From Nitrospirales bacterium (lineage in GTDB: Bacteria > Nitrospirota > Nitrospiria > Nitrospirales > UBA8639), in assembly GCA_029261355.1 (NCBI GenBank), contig JAJDBM010000061.1, forward strand, positions 124,001 through 188,000: DNA of 64,000 nucleotides. Direction: 5' to 3'. The notes under the pieces were generated by a model. That model saw nothing but the letters and a program-made list of their open reading frames with translations, did not search any database and was not told the DNA's origin. This document shows, piece by piece, positions 46,255 to 55,042 of this stretch. Made by a program: the position numbers and the translations under genes. How positions within the stretch are numbered: the first letter of the stretch is position 1; every line of letters starts with the position of its first letter.

Positions 46255-47063
46255 TACGCGTCACTCCCTTTATCTGACGGAACATCTGACGGGGGAGGAG
46301 TATCTGACATAGACGCAACACCGTCGTCATCTGCGGAATCACCCGATTGAGCCGAGGTCCTCGGTTGCCAAAAAATCTTCGCTCCGATAATGCCAATTTC
46401 ATACAGAACAATCAGTGGGACTGCCATTAAGAGCATCGTAAACAGAGTCGCATCAGGAGTCACCACAGCCGACAATATAAGCGCAACCATAGCCGCATGC
46501 TTGCGGTATTGCACGAGCATGGCAGGAGCAACAATCCCAATACGAGCCAGAAGCGTCAACACCAATGGGATTTCAAAGGCAAATCCAAAAGCCAAGAGAA
46601 ACTTCACATTAAAATCAATATAGGTACCAACGGCAAGTTCTGGACTGATTGATCGATCCATTCCAAACGTCACAAAGAAGTCAATAACCAATGGAAGAAT
46701 AACCAGGTTACAAAATGTCAGACCTAACACAAAACAGACTAACCCAATACAGAATAAAGGGATCGCCCAACGCTGCTCCTTCTTCAGCAATGCGGGCTCA
46801 ATTAATTTCCAAAATTGATGAAGAATGATGGGAAAGCTCGCAATTATTGCTGCGAGAAACGACACTTTAATAGAAGCAAAGAGGGCCTCAGCGGGCGAGT
46901 AGAAAATGAGCGTATTATCAAAGGGCTCTTTGAACCAATCAATCAAGATAGAGGAATAGGAAAAGGCAATCATGAACCCAACTAAAACGGTCGCACCAAT
47001 AATGATGAGCCGTCGTTTCAGTTCAGATATGTGTCGATTTAGGGGGTGGGCAAGGGTAGGCAT
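46254..47063 (-). CDS. tatC: Sec-independent protein translocase TatC
   Basis: A 269-residue protein with six transmembrane segments and the TatC motifs HISELKRRLIII at the N-terminus, FKEPFDNTLIFYSPAEALFASIKVS in the first periplasmic loop and GFAFEIPLVLTLLARIGIV. It is the receptor of the twin-arginine export system. tatA/tatB are not in the window. A hydrophilic, acidic tail of about 35 residues (SGDSADDDGVASMSDTPPP) is longer than usual. It is followed by the propeller gene with overlap. Confidence 0.95.
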   Translation of the reverse strand: MPTLAHPLNRHISELKRRLIIIGATVLVGFMIAFSYSSILIDWFKEPFDNTLIFYSPAEALFASIKVSFLAAIIASFPIILHQFWKLIEPALLKKEQRWAIPLFCIGLVCFVLGLTFCNLVILPLVIDFFVTFGMDRSISPELAVGTYIDFNVKFLLAFGFAFEIPLVLTLLARIGIVAPAMLVQYRKHAAMVALILSAVVTPDATLFTMLLMAVPLIVLYEIGIIGAKIFWQPRTSAQSGDSADDDGVASMSDTPPPSDVPSDKGSDA

Positions 47064-47134
47064 GAAAATATCACAAGCGGGAATGAGAGAAGATCTATGG
47101 AAGTCACTTCGACCTCCATAGACCTTTTAAACCA

Positions 47135-47377
47135 TTAAGAAACGGCCATATCACACGCATTATTGCGGTATTGACGAACAACCCAGGCCATACGATCTTT
47201 TTTTCCCAACTTTTCCTTTTGTAATTGCTTCTTTAGCACTTCCTCTTCTGGGGTCAGCACATGATTGCGTAAAAGCACTTGTAACTCGGCATCCAACCGA
47301 TAATGCGACTCTTCTAACTCACGAAATTCCTGATTTGAGGTTCGAAGCTGTGCTGCGACTTCTTCGTCTGTAACCAT
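47135..47377 (-). CDS. DUF465/YdcH-like small protein
   Basis: An 80-residue helical protein similar to the YdcH/DUF465 family: FRELEESHYRLDAELQVLL and VLKKQLQKEKLGKKDRMAWVV form a two-helix hairpin. GAGGGTT lies upstream of ATG 47377. The function of the family is unknown. It sits between rimI and tatC in the leftward operon. Confidence 0.7.
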   Translation of the reverse strand: MVTDEEVAAQLRTSNQEFRELEESHYRLDAELQVLLRNHVLTPEEEVLKKQLQKEKLGKKDRMAWVVRQYRNNACDMAVS

Positions 47378-47458
47378 GCGAACCCTCCTTCTTTGAATAA
47401 TTCATGAAAAGAGACGGCCTCTACTCTCCACCAACTAATGCACACAATTCACAGTCAA

Positions 47459-47983
47459 TTACCGAAATGGAAACACTATTGGCTCCAATGCCATCAGCAT
47501 AGCATCCTCATTAGGATTCGTATAGTACTGACGTCGACTCCCATAGGATTGAAAACCAAAATGCATATATAATGCCTGGGCAACGTGGTTGGACTTTCGT
47601 ACCTCCAAGAGTCCTCTTTGAGCACCTTGTCCAACTCCAGCCTCAATAGATCTACTTAATAACTTTGAAGCGATTCCTTGTCGTCGCAGCTTGGCATCGA
47701 CGGCAATATTCATAAACCGTAGTTCTTCAAAAACTATCCATACACAAATATAACCCACCATAGGAGGGGTCGCTCCCAGGTCTGTGCTTGGGCAGACTCT
47801 TGAACTATCACGCGATCGGGCAATAAAAATGGAGCTAAACTCATTGCCATTTATTTCTGCCTCAAAAGCTTTCCGTGACCAGGGGGTTGAAAAGACATGA
47901 TTCTCAATCGCCAGTATTTCATCAAGATCATCTAACGTCGCCTGAAAAATACTGATATCGCCTAATTCTATCTCAAGTTTCAT
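47459..47983 (-). CDS. rimI: RimI-like GNAT acetyltransferase
   Basis: A 174-residue GNAT protein. The acetyl-CoA loop is AKLRRQGIASKLL (Q/RxxGxA) and the C-terminal VRKSNHVAQALYMHFGFQSYGSRRQYY is characteristic of RimI, which acetylates the N-terminus of ribosomal protein S18. A short insertion (SRDSSRVCPSTDLGATPP) lies before strand beta-4. Its start overlaps the tsaB stop by 4 bp, the usual tsaB-rimI arrangement. Confidence 0.92.
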   Translation of the reverse strand: MKLEIELGDISIFQATLDDLDEILAIENHVFSTPWSRKAFEAEINGNEFSSIFIARSRDSSRVCPSTDLGATPPMVGYICVWIVFEELRFMNIAVDAKLRRQGIASKLLSRSIEAGVGQGAQRGLLEVRKSNHVAQALYMHFGFQSYGSRRQYYTNPNEDAMLMALEPIVFPFR

Positions 47984-48672
47984 AGAACAGGCTTCTTCGC
48001 ATTTTTCATGAGGGAAGCATAAGGCGGAAGAACGTAGTGGGGAGCAATCCCAAGCGGGGCAACATCCCCTGCTCGAAAGCGTTCCAGACTCGCGAGGCCA
48101 ATACTATCAGCTGAAATTTCCTGAACTTCTGACAATAGGGGTTTGAGCATATCTGATCTTTTAATCCATTCAGATTGATTGATCGTCCACCCTTCTCCAA
48201 ATACCCAGGTTGGCTCTTGTAGGGAATCTATCAGACTCGTGAGTGAGCCTGCTTGATCAGCAGATATTCGCACCAATGTTTCTCCCTCCCATCGAAAAAT
48301 AGCCCAATACACTTCACCGGCTCTGGCCTTAAGCATGGGACATATCATTTCATGATTAGGGCGATAATTCCAAGCCATGCCCTCAAGGGTTGAAACCGTC
48401 ACCAATGGCAGGTCAAACGCCAGCCGAAAACCAAGCATGGTCGAAAGACCAGCTCGCAATCCTGTAAATGATCCTGGACCAATAGAAAGAGCGAGGCCAG
48501 AAATATCCACTAATTCCAGACTCAAAGAAGTCAGCAATTCATCAATCGAGGGGATGAGCCATCGAGTATGAGAACCCTCGACATCACGACTACGCGTACC
48601 CAAAACGGTACTATCCCGCAAAATTGATACACTTTGCTGACTCGTTGCAGTCTCGACAGCAAGAATCAACAT
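47980..48672 (-). CDS. tsaB: tRNA N6-threonylcarbamoyladenosine protein TsaB
   Basis: A 230-residue protein of the ASKHA fold: MLILAVETATSQQSVSI at the N-terminus and the TsaB signature SIGPGSFTGLRAGLSTMLGF. It supports TsaD in forming threonylcarbamoyl-adenosine at position 37 of tRNAs reading ANN codons. The length is normal. It is followed by rimI with a 4-bp overlap. Confidence 0.94.
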   Translation of the reverse strand: MLILAVETATSQQSVSILRDSTVLGTRSRDVEGSHTRWLIPSIDELLTSLSLELVDISGLALSIGPGSFTGLRAGLSTMLGFRLAFDLPLVTVSTLEGMAWNYRPNHEMICPMLKARAGEVYWAIFRWEGETLVRISADQAGSLTSLIDSLQEPTWVFGEGWTINQSEWIKRSDMLKPLLSEVQEISADSIGLASLERFRAGDVAPLGIAPHYVLPPYASLMKNAKKPVL

Positions 48673-48691
48673 TTATTGAATCGGCTCCTAT

Positions 48692-49459
48692 TCATACTCC
48701 TGAGTTCACCACCATTTCTTGAAATTCTAGGGTCACCGTACCAGACAGTCGTGTATCCTCGGCCTGAAGGCGAAACGGAAGTTTTGGGATCTCACCTGAA
48801 GTATGAACCAGGCCTGGAATTGGCCGAAAATCATCACATTCAACGCTCATGAGTAATTCACCATCTTGGTCCAGATATTCCACATACGTGATGTCATAAT
48901 GTTGTTTATCAATCCAGGTCCTCGTCAAAACCACGTGATCATTGTTTCTATTCGCTTCGCGAAGTTCGAGAAAATCCATGCGAAATCCACGATCCTCCTC
49001 ATACAAACGTATATCTTCAGATTCGAGCCCTCGTATTTTCCCTAAAACCGTATCCATGGCTCTTAAACTCAGATCAACTGCCTGTCCAAGATCTCCAGCT
49101 TGATCCAACTCACGAACACTCCCTCTCGTGAGCTGCCCACTTCCCGGAATTGCGAGACGATAGTTTTTCCCTTCTTGAGTAAACTCAAACAAGGTTCCAC
49201 CGACAGGTGTCAATCCTTTTAATCGAATAGAATTCGGACGTGTATAAAAAATAACCCCTGGAAAAGAGTGAGACAGCGGCAGGATAGATCCAGTAATCGA
49301 GGCCCGAAAAAGCCCCTTCAGATGACGAACGCTTGGCTCTTTTGCTCTCAGAACTTTAATAATATCTAAAGTCTTCTGATGCTCTACGATTTTCTTGGGT
49401 TGCACCGCAACGGTGGTACAACCGGAAAAGATCAGGACGACAATAATAGATAGCTTCAC
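48692..49459 (-). CDS. LolA-like lipoprotein (DUF4292 type)
   Basis: A lipoprotein of about 255 residues. From GTG 49459 the signal is VKLSIIVVLIFSGC, with a purine-rich AAAGAGAG upstream; the frame also extends to ATG 49513, overlapping the end of radA. The mature part starts with a helix (KTLDIIKVLRAKEPSVRHLKGLFRAS in pieces) and continues with antiparallel strands (GVIFYTRPNSIRLKGLTPVGG, HYDITYVEYLDQDGELL), a LolA/LolB-like half-barrel. It could bind lipid or lipoprotein at the outer membrane; function unproven. Confidence 0.75.
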   Translation of the reverse strand: MKLSIIVVLIFSGCTTVAVQPKKIVEHQKTLDIIKVLRAKEPSVRHLKGLFRASITGSILPLSHSFPGVIFYTRPNSIRLKGLTPVGGTLFEFTQEGKNYRLAIPGSGQLTRGSVRELDQAGDLGQAVDLSLRAMDTVLGKIRGLESEDIRLYEEDRGFRMDFLELREANRNNDHVVLTRTWIDKQHYDITYVEYLDQDGELLMSVECDDFRPIPGLVHTSGEIPKLPFRLQAEDTRLSGTVTLEFQEMVVNSGV

Positions 49460-49505
49460 GAAGTCTCTCTTTAAACAAGAAAAATAATAATGTTCTGGGT
49501 GCGTT

Positions 49506-50891
49506 CTATGCATGTGCCGTCACCGAATCAAAGGCATCACGAATATCATGGATACCGATCACTTCCATTCCAACAATCGGAACCCATTTCTTGAGATTGT
49601 CTTTTGGGAGCAAACATCGTTCAAAGCCAAGTTTCATTGCTTCACGAACTCGAACTTCCGCCTGACCCACAGGCCGAACTTCTCCACCAAGTCCAACTTC
49701 CCCCAAAATTAATGTCCGTGCATCAATTGCTTGCTCACGAAGACTGGAAATCACAGCCACGACAATCCCCAGGTCCATTGTCGGTTCATCAATCTGCAAT
49801 CCCCCAACCACATTCACGTAGATATCTTGTCCGGATAGATGAAGTCCCAAACGTTTTTCCATCACGGCCAATAATAAGGCCACTCGATTGAGTTCGACTC
49901 CATTCGCCATGCGTTTTGGCATCGCATAGCCAGTATCAGCCACAAGCGCTTGTAGTTCAACGAGAATGGGACGAGACCCTTCAAGACTGGAAACGACCAC
50001 TGATCCTGTACTCTGAGCCGGTCTTCCGCTCAAGAACAATTCTGAAGGATTGGCGACTTCCATCAACCCGCCATCATTCATCTCAAAGACACCAATTTCG
50101 TTCGTCGCTCCAAAACGGTTTTTGACGGCTCGAAGAATCCGATAGGCCTGAGCCTTATCACCTTCAAAGTACAAGACCGTATCGACGATATGTTCAAGCA
50201 ATCGAGGACCAGCAATCATGCCTTCTTTGGTCACATGACCAATTAAAAAAACGGGCACCCCCGTCCGTTTGGCATACCACATCAGTTGACAGGCCACTTC
50301 TTGCACCTGACTGACACTTCCAGGAGCTGAACTAATATCCTCAGTAAAAACCGTTTGAATGGAGTCCACCACCAAAGCTTGCGGTACTAGTTCTTGAGCC
50401 ACTTTAAAAATTTCTTGAAGTGAAGTCGCCGCATGCACATAGAGTGTTGAACAGGATACATGGAGCCGATCTCCTCGCATCTTGATCTGTCGAACGGACT
50501 CTTCGCCAGAGACATATAAAACATTACCACCTCCAGTACTCAGGGCAGGCAAGGCTTGCAACAACAACGTGGTTTTCCCAATCCCTGGATCTCCACCCAC
50601 TAAAATTACAGACCCAGGCACAACTCCTCCTCCGAGCACACGATCAAGTTCGCCTATGCCAGTAGGCAGTCGCATTTCTTCAACTCCGAGAATCTCTCCA
50701 ATTGGCATTGGTTTTTGAGAATCAATGCCAACTCCCGAAGGACGATTAGCCCCAACCTTTCGAATGACTTCCTCTTTCATGGAATTCCATTCGTTGCAGT
50801 CAGGGCAACGCCCACTCCACCGTGGCGCTTGATATCCACAGGATTGGCAACTAAATAGCGTTTTTGCTTTGGCAGGTTTCATGAGAGACAC
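49506..50891 (-). CDS. radA: DNA repair protein RadA
   Basis: A 461-residue RecA-like protein. The N-terminal zinc finger is CQSCGYQAPRWSGRCPDC. Walker A is GGDPGIGKTTLL, the RadA-specific KNRFG motif is in AVKNRFGATNEIG, and the C-terminal Lon-protease-like domain (YVNVVGGLQIDEPTMDL) lacks protease residues. It drives branch migration in recombination and DNA repair. Length and domain order are normal. Start is ATG 50891 or three codons in. Confidence 0.96.
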   Translation of the reverse strand: MSLMKPAKAKTLFSCQSCGYQAPRWSGRCPDCNEWNSMKEEVIRKVGANRPSGVGIDSQKPMPIGEILGVEEMRLPTGIGELDRVLGGGVVPGSVILVGGDPGIGKTTLLLQALPALSTGGGNVLYVSGEESVRQIKMRGDRLHVSCSTLYVHAATSLQEIFKVAQELVPQALVVDSIQTVFTEDISSAPGSVSQVQEVACQLMWYAKRTGVPVFLIGHVTKEGMIAGPRLLEHIVDTVLYFEGDKAQAYRILRAVKNRFGATNEIGVFEMNDGGLMEVANPSELFLSGRPAQSTGSVVVSSLEGSRPILVELQALVADTGYAMPKRMANGVELNRVALLLAVMEKRLGLHLSGQDIYVNVVGGLQIDEPTMDLGIVVAVISSLREQAIDARTLILGEVGLGGEVRPVGQAEVRVREAMKLGFERCLLPKDNLKKWVPIVGMEVIGIHDIRDAFDSVTAHA

Positions 50892-50968
50892 TCAAGACAA
50901 ATAACGTCACACACAAATAACTCGTCGCTCATTCAAAAAAAATTTGGCCTTACAGTACTGACAGATCA

Positions 50969-51874
50969 TCATAAATACCGACGAACTTTCCTCCAATCAT
51001 TAACGATCTTCGCACGCCTCGGAAACTGCTCATCAGTCTCAATTTCCTGAATAATGACGGTCTGGATTCGTCGTTCGAGTAGCACCTCAGCAAACTCAGG
51101 AGAACGGCCAATACCTGACTCCACGTTTATCCACCCATCGGATTGAAGCGTCTCAATGAAGGTGATGAGTGCCTTTGCCCCAGGAAGTATGGCCATGGGC
51201 ACTCCCAGTGGAAATTGATGTTCATACAGCCATTTCCGTAACACTTTGCCAGAAACTACTTTTCCACGAGAGAGATACACCAGGTTATAGTAGAACTTCC
51301 CAAGCTTCTCCAGTTCATGAAGGGCATTGGGATTCGGATCGACAAGGATTGATTCGCCTAATGTTGATGGAGATGAAGAACCTGAAGGAGATGAGACACC
51401 AGCATTCGGAGGAAGAAGGGACACGAGATCCACAATAAGAATGGGGCGTCGTTTTTCCCAGGAGGCTAACAAACCCACAGCCTCTTGATCGGCCACTCGG
51501 GTACTCCCATGAACTTGAACCTTGATCGTTAGATTTCCACGGACCCGAGGGACAAACTCAAAGGTCGCGGTCCCATCACTGCCCGTTTTTGCGTGACCGA
51601 TCGATCGATTTTGAATGAAAAACTCAACATCTTCATCACCGACCTCAATCTTCTGGTCCTGTTCATCTTGGCCAAAGAGAAAAGCCTTCAAATGCACTCG
51701 TTCTCCAGGTAGAGTCAGCACATCCTCTACTTCAAGACTCACCTGCATACGTTCGGCGGCGAAGATGTGTTGCCCTAAGGAAATCCCATAGAGGCACACG
51801 ATTGCCATCAATAAAACATGCATACATCGAGAAAGTGATATCGCTCGTCTATATCTTATGTGCCCCATGAACAC
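50969..51874 (-). CDS. Exported Ig-like plus HAD/LNS2-like domain protein
   Basis: A 301-residue exported protein. After the signal (VLLMAIVCLYGISLGQHIFAAE) an Ig-like beta domain (about 45-130: VLTLPGERVHLKAFLFG and TGSDGTATFEFVPRVRG) is followed by a domain beginning RPILIVDLVSLL and continuing with LEKLGKFYYNLVYLSRG and GWINVESGIGRSPEFAEVLLE. This resembles HAD-like/LNS2 phosphatase folds, yet the DxDxT catalytic motif is not intact (VDLVS), so enzymatic activity is doubtful. It lies 77 bp after a small membrane protein gene's end region, in the radA operon. Confidence 0.65.
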   Translation of the reverse strand: MFMGHIRYRRAISLSRCMHVLLMAIVCLYGISLGQHIFAAERMQVSLEVEDVLTLPGERVHLKAFLFGQDEQDQKIEVGDEDVEFFIQNRSIGHAKTGSDGTATFEFVPRVRGNLTIKVQVHGSTRVADQEAVGLLASWEKRRPILIVDLVSLLPPNAGVSSPSGSSSPSTLGESILVDPNPNALHELEKLGKFYYNLVYLSRGKVVSGKVLRKWLYEHQFPLGVPMAILPGAKALITFIETLQSDGWINVESGIGRSPEFAEVLLERRIQTVIIQEIETDEQFPRRAKIVNDWRKVRRYL

Positions 51875-51886
51875 CTCACTGGAAAA

Positions 51887-52138
51887 TCAAAATAACCCGC
51901 GACCACGCTTGGCGAACGAAAACGCATCAAACGCGGCAAAAATAGCAAATTGAATATATATCCATGTCGCCACATGCCAATAAAATTCACCAATGATAAT
52001 CATGGCCACACCACAAACGATAAACCAATAGCCACGAGAAACACCAACGTAGAGATGTCCTAGCCCAGCTATAACAGAAAGGGTCGCCGCCCCGACGCCA
52101 TACCAGGTTTTCTCCCGATCTTCATCCGTCTCTGCCAT
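51887..52138 (-). CDS. Small membrane protein
   Basis: An 83-residue protein: a charged start MAETDEDREKTWYGVG is followed by two or three hydrophobic segments (ATLSVIAGLGHLYVGVSRGYW, IVCGVAMIIIGEFYW, IYIQFAIFAAFDAFSF). ATG 52138 is chosen for AGAGG 7 nt upstream; a frame to 52237 has a non-hydrophobic, His/Arg-rich extension and no support. Family unknown. It lies 12 bp before the Ig-HAD gene in the same transcript. Confidence 0.65.
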   Translation of the reverse strand: MAETDEDREKTWYGVGAATLSVIAGLGHLYVGVSRGYWFIVCGVAMIIIGEFYWHVATWIYIQFAIFAAFDAFSFAKRGRGLF

Positions 52139-52297
52139 ATCCAACCTCTTGTAAAGTATAATCTTGTGATGGCAACGAAACCTTACCATGGGCCTGACAA
52201 ATAGTTCCACAATCGTGGACGAAACACGACGGTGCATCTTGCTAGAAACTTGAGGCTAGGAGTGAGATGATTTGGGGAGAGATGATAACGCTTGAGG

Positions 52298-52582
52298 CTA
52301 TCCAAGATTGCGTTTACGGAGTTCCTCAGTATGGGTTTTACGGTACAAAACCTCCCATTCCTGAGACCCCTCTGGAATAGCACGGGAATACGATTCCAAC
52401 TTCTTGCGAATGGCCTGATGAATCTCTTGCTCGATCTTGACTTGTTCGTTCAACACTTTCTTAATTTCCTTCAAGACAATAGTTGAGTCACTCTTCAGCG
52501 AAACATCACGATGCTTTTGAAGAAACGTGAGAATGGTATGGGCGAGATGAGTTTGCTTCTCGTCACTTAATAAAGCAGACAT
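52298..52582 (-). CDS. DUF507 family protein, second copy
   Basis: A 94-residue helical protein starting MSALLSDEKQTHLAHTIL and ending WEVLYRKTHTEELRKRN, the DUF507 pattern. ATG 52582 gives the usual family start; a TTG at 52621 would add 13 residues. It follows another DUF507 gene by about 60 bp. Paired DUF507 genes are known in several phyla; their function is unknown. Confidence 0.75.
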   Translation of the reverse strand: MSALLSDEKQTHLAHTILTFLQKHRDVSLKSDSTIVLKEIKKVLNEQVKIEQEIHQAIRKKLESYSRAIPEGSQEWEVLYRKTHTEELRKRNLG

Positions 52583-52645
52583 ATAATTGACGGGGCTCCT
52601 AAACCATGACCAGACACGCAATCGGAATAATGGTCACCCTCATGA

Positions 52646-52927
52646 TTACAGTACGATATTTCGCTCACGAACAAGCTTTTGCTTCACCATCGAAAACATT
52701 TTCTGATAGTCCGCCTTCCCACTTTGAAACTCTGCATCAAATTTCTTAAGCAGGTCGCGGACCTCGGTATTCAAACGATCTTCAACCGACAACTCTTCCG
52801 TCATGGCATGCTCAAGTGCTCGAACAAGCAGATCTTGTGACCCTGTTACTTCGATGTGTTTCTGAGCCAGCAGTCGCTGAATCGACGTAAAGGCAATGGT
52901 ATGTATTCGCTCTTTGGTGATATGCAT
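52646..52927 (-). CDS. DUF507 family protein, first copy
   Basis: A 93-residue helical protein: MHITKERIHTIAFTSIQRLL at the start and FSMVKQKLVRERNIVL at the end. It is shorter in its middle than copy two and only moderately similar. It lies 8 bp after the cyclophilin-like-fold gene and is co-transcribed with it. Confidence 0.78.
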   Translation of the reverse strand: MHITKERIHTIAFTSIQRLLAQKHIEVTGSQDLLVRALEHAMTEELSVEDRLNTEVRDLLKKFDAEFQSGKADYQKMFSMVKQKLVRERNIVL

Positions 52928-52935
52928 AGAGAAAA

Positions 52936-53322
52936 TTAGGAAACGGGTTCGACTTTGATTGTGGTAGAGCCCATCGCTTGCCGCAATACTTGAGCATCAC
53001 CATCAATTTTCCCAATCACATTGACCCGGTCAGCAGGAACAGGATCTGCCCCAATACTCATGGGAGTACGACCAAAGAAAATTGCCAGCATTTCACCAAC
53101 TCCCCAAAACGCCACATCGCCCACTTTCACCTGCGTCGTGGCCGTTTCCCGATGATCTTTGACACCTGGCACTTTACAGTAAAATTCCTCACCCCACATA
53201 TTGACGGACGTTTCAATTGGCAACGCCTCAAAGATTGCCTGCGCCGTTCGGGTTGGTTTAAGATCCGCCTCCAACTTGACATCACCAATGGATATTCGGA
53301 TACGTCGTACTTGCAACTCCAT
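52936..53322 (-). CDS. Cyclophilin-like fold protein (PF04126 type)
   Basis: A 128-residue protein of the TM1367-like family: RISIGDVKLEADLKPTRTAQ, VNMWGEEFYCKVP, VGDVAFWGVGEMLAIFFGRTPMS. The FFGRTPMS segment is the family hallmark. The fold resembles cyclophilin but lacks the known catalytic pattern, and its biochemical role is not established. It is the first gene of the long leftward run to 43922 and is divergent from the YprB-like gene. Confidence 0.8.
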   Translation of the reverse strand: MELQVRRIRISIGDVKLEADLKPTRTAQAIFEALPIETSVNMWGEEFYCKVPGVKDHRETATTQVKVGDVAFWGVGEMLAIFFGRTPMSIGADPVPADRVNVIGKIDGDAQVLRQAMGSTTIKVEPVS

Positions 53323-53434
53323 AATGATAACCTCTGTCTATTTGTGTTTGAGAACATATAATTGCAAGTGAATGTAGCTCGTCTTCCCAGTGAAATCAAG
53401 GTAATGCCCCACGGTTAAGGCTTCACATTCTCGT

Positions 53435-54232
53435 ATGTTAGAATCAACCTTCATTTTCCTCGACGGCATTGGCGAATCCACGGAACAACGGCTATGGGAC
53501 CTAGGAATTGATTCTTGGGAGACATTCTTAGCATCTCCTTCGATACCAGGCATTCCCTCAGCCCGAAAAGAACGGTATGATGCTGAACTCCTTACGGCAC
53601 GTCACCAGTTACAACGTAGAAATGCGAAGCATTTTGCTCAATGCCTTAAATCTCGAGATCATTGGCGGCTCTTTGAAACGTTTCGGGACACGACGGCTTT
53701 TCTAGATATTGAGACAAACGGCGCTCCTGCCACTCACGGATATATTACGGTTATTGGAATCTATGGAAAATATGGCATGACGGCCTTCGTTCATGAGGAC
53801 AACTTAACTCATGACCGTCTCGATGAAGAGTTCGCCAAGTATGATCTCCTCGTCACCTTTTTTGGCTCGGGCTTTGACTTACCCTACATTCGCGCCAAGT
53901 TTCCTCAGCTTACTCTCGACCATGCTCATTTTGATGTCTGTTTCGCGGCCAGGCGACTTGGGTATAAAGGAGGCTTGAAGCATATTGAGGGAGAGTTAGA
54001 TTTACAACGTCCCGCAAACGTCGAGGGACTCACAGGGTGGGATGCCGTCCTACTCTGGGAAGCCTGGTGTGAAGGCGACACAGACGCGGGACATCGGCTT
54101 CTTGAATATAATGAAATGGATGTCAAAAACCTTGAACCCTTGGCAGAACACGTGTTCGACGAACTCAAACAACGATATCAACCAGGTAAAACTCCCGAGT
54201 ATATGAGAAAAAGGAAAACTGCAGAACCATGA
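53435..54232 (+). CDS. YprB-like ribonuclease H-fold exonuclease
   Basis: A 265-residue protein. The N-terminus (FLDGIGESTEQRLWDLGIDSW) looks like a helix-hairpin-helix. The RNase H-like 3'-5' exonuclease domain has TTAFLDIETNG (first Asp/Glu pair), LLVTFFGSGFDLPYI (second Asp) and EYNEMDVKNLEPL (last Asp), all four acidic positions of the YprB/DEDD-type site. It probably degrades DNA or RNA. The stop overlaps the PP2C start by 4 bp, so the two are coupled. Confidence 0.85.
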   Translation: MLESTFIFLDGIGESTEQRLWDLGIDSWETFLASPSIPGIPSARKERYDAELLTARHQLQRRNAKHFAQCLKSRDHWRLFETFRDTTAFLDIETNGAPATHGYITVIGIYGKYGMTAFVHEDNLTHDRLDEEFAKYDLLVTFFGSGFDLPYIRAKFPQLTLDHAHFDVCFAARRLGYKGGLKHIEGELDLQRPANVEGLTGWDAVLLWEAWCEGDTDAGHRLLEYNEMDVKNLEPLAEHVFDELKQRYQPGKTPEYMRKRKTAEP

Positions 54233-54981
54233 GATGGCAAGGGTGGGGTGTAACCGATATAGGGCGAATACGAAAGATCAACCAAGATGCCTTTCGATTA
54301 CATCCTGATTTAAACATGTGGGTTGTGGCAGACGGAATGGGCGGTCATGCTGGCGGAGAAGTGGCAAGTCAATTGGCCATCGACACGATTGGCCGCTATG
54401 TTGATCAGCATCACACTCAAAGCGGTCCGCCCCATATTGAAGATCGTGAAACCATCTTATGGGGAGCGCTTGAAGCCGCGAATCGAGCCATTAGAAATCA
54501 AGCACGCGAACAGACAGAATACTCTGGAATGGGCACGACTGCTGTCATTGTCTACATTTCCGAGGACGCCACGAGTCAAGCCATCATTGCCCACGTTGGA
54601 GACAGCCGAGCTTATCTCATTCAGAACGATGCCATGACCTTGCTCATGCGAGACCATACTCTCGTTGAAGAAAGAATTGAGCTTGGCCTCCTGACTCGTG
54701 CAGAAGCCTCAACACATCCATTGCGGAATGTGTTAACACGAGGACTCGGGATTGAGTCAACGGTGAAACCATCGGTTTCCACTCACTCACTTCAACCTTC
54801 AGACACCATTCTCCTATGTTCCGATGGCCTAACAAAAATGATGAATGATGAAGAAATTTTCAACGTGTTTCGTCAACACAATCATTCATTAAAAGAAGCC
54901 AGCCAACAGCTAGTGGACATGGCTAACCGTTTAGGAGGAGAGGACAACGTGACCGTTGTTGTAGTTGGAACAGAAACTTAA
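54229..54981 (+). CDS. PP2C-family Ser/Thr protein phosphatase
   Basis: A 250-residue PPM phosphatase of the Stp/PstP type. Metal-binding Asp residues are in GRIRKINQDAF, VVADGMGGHAGGE, SDGLTKMM and GGEDNVTVVVV. SGMGTTAVIVYI and AHVGDSRAYLI complete the motif order. It dephosphorylates Ser/Thr on proteins; no Hanks-type kinase is in the window. Coupled to the nuclease gene upstream by a 4-bp overlap. Confidence 0.94.
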   Translation: MRWQGWGVTDIGRIRKINQDAFRLHPDLNMWVVADGMGGHAGGEVASQLAIDTIGRYVDQHHTQSGPPHIEDRETILWGALEAANRAIRNQAREQTEYSGMGTTAVIVYISEDATSQAIIAHVGDSRAYLIQNDAMTLLMRDHTLVEERIELGLLTRAEASTHPLRNVLTRGLGIESTVKPSVSTHSLQPSDTILLCSDGLTKMMNDEEIFNVFRQHNHSLKEASQQLVDMANRLGGEDNVTVVVVGTET

Positions 54982-55042
54982 TAGAAACAATACGTTCTCT
55001 GTAAAGATTCTCTTTGTTTTTAATAAGGTACATTCGCTTCCC

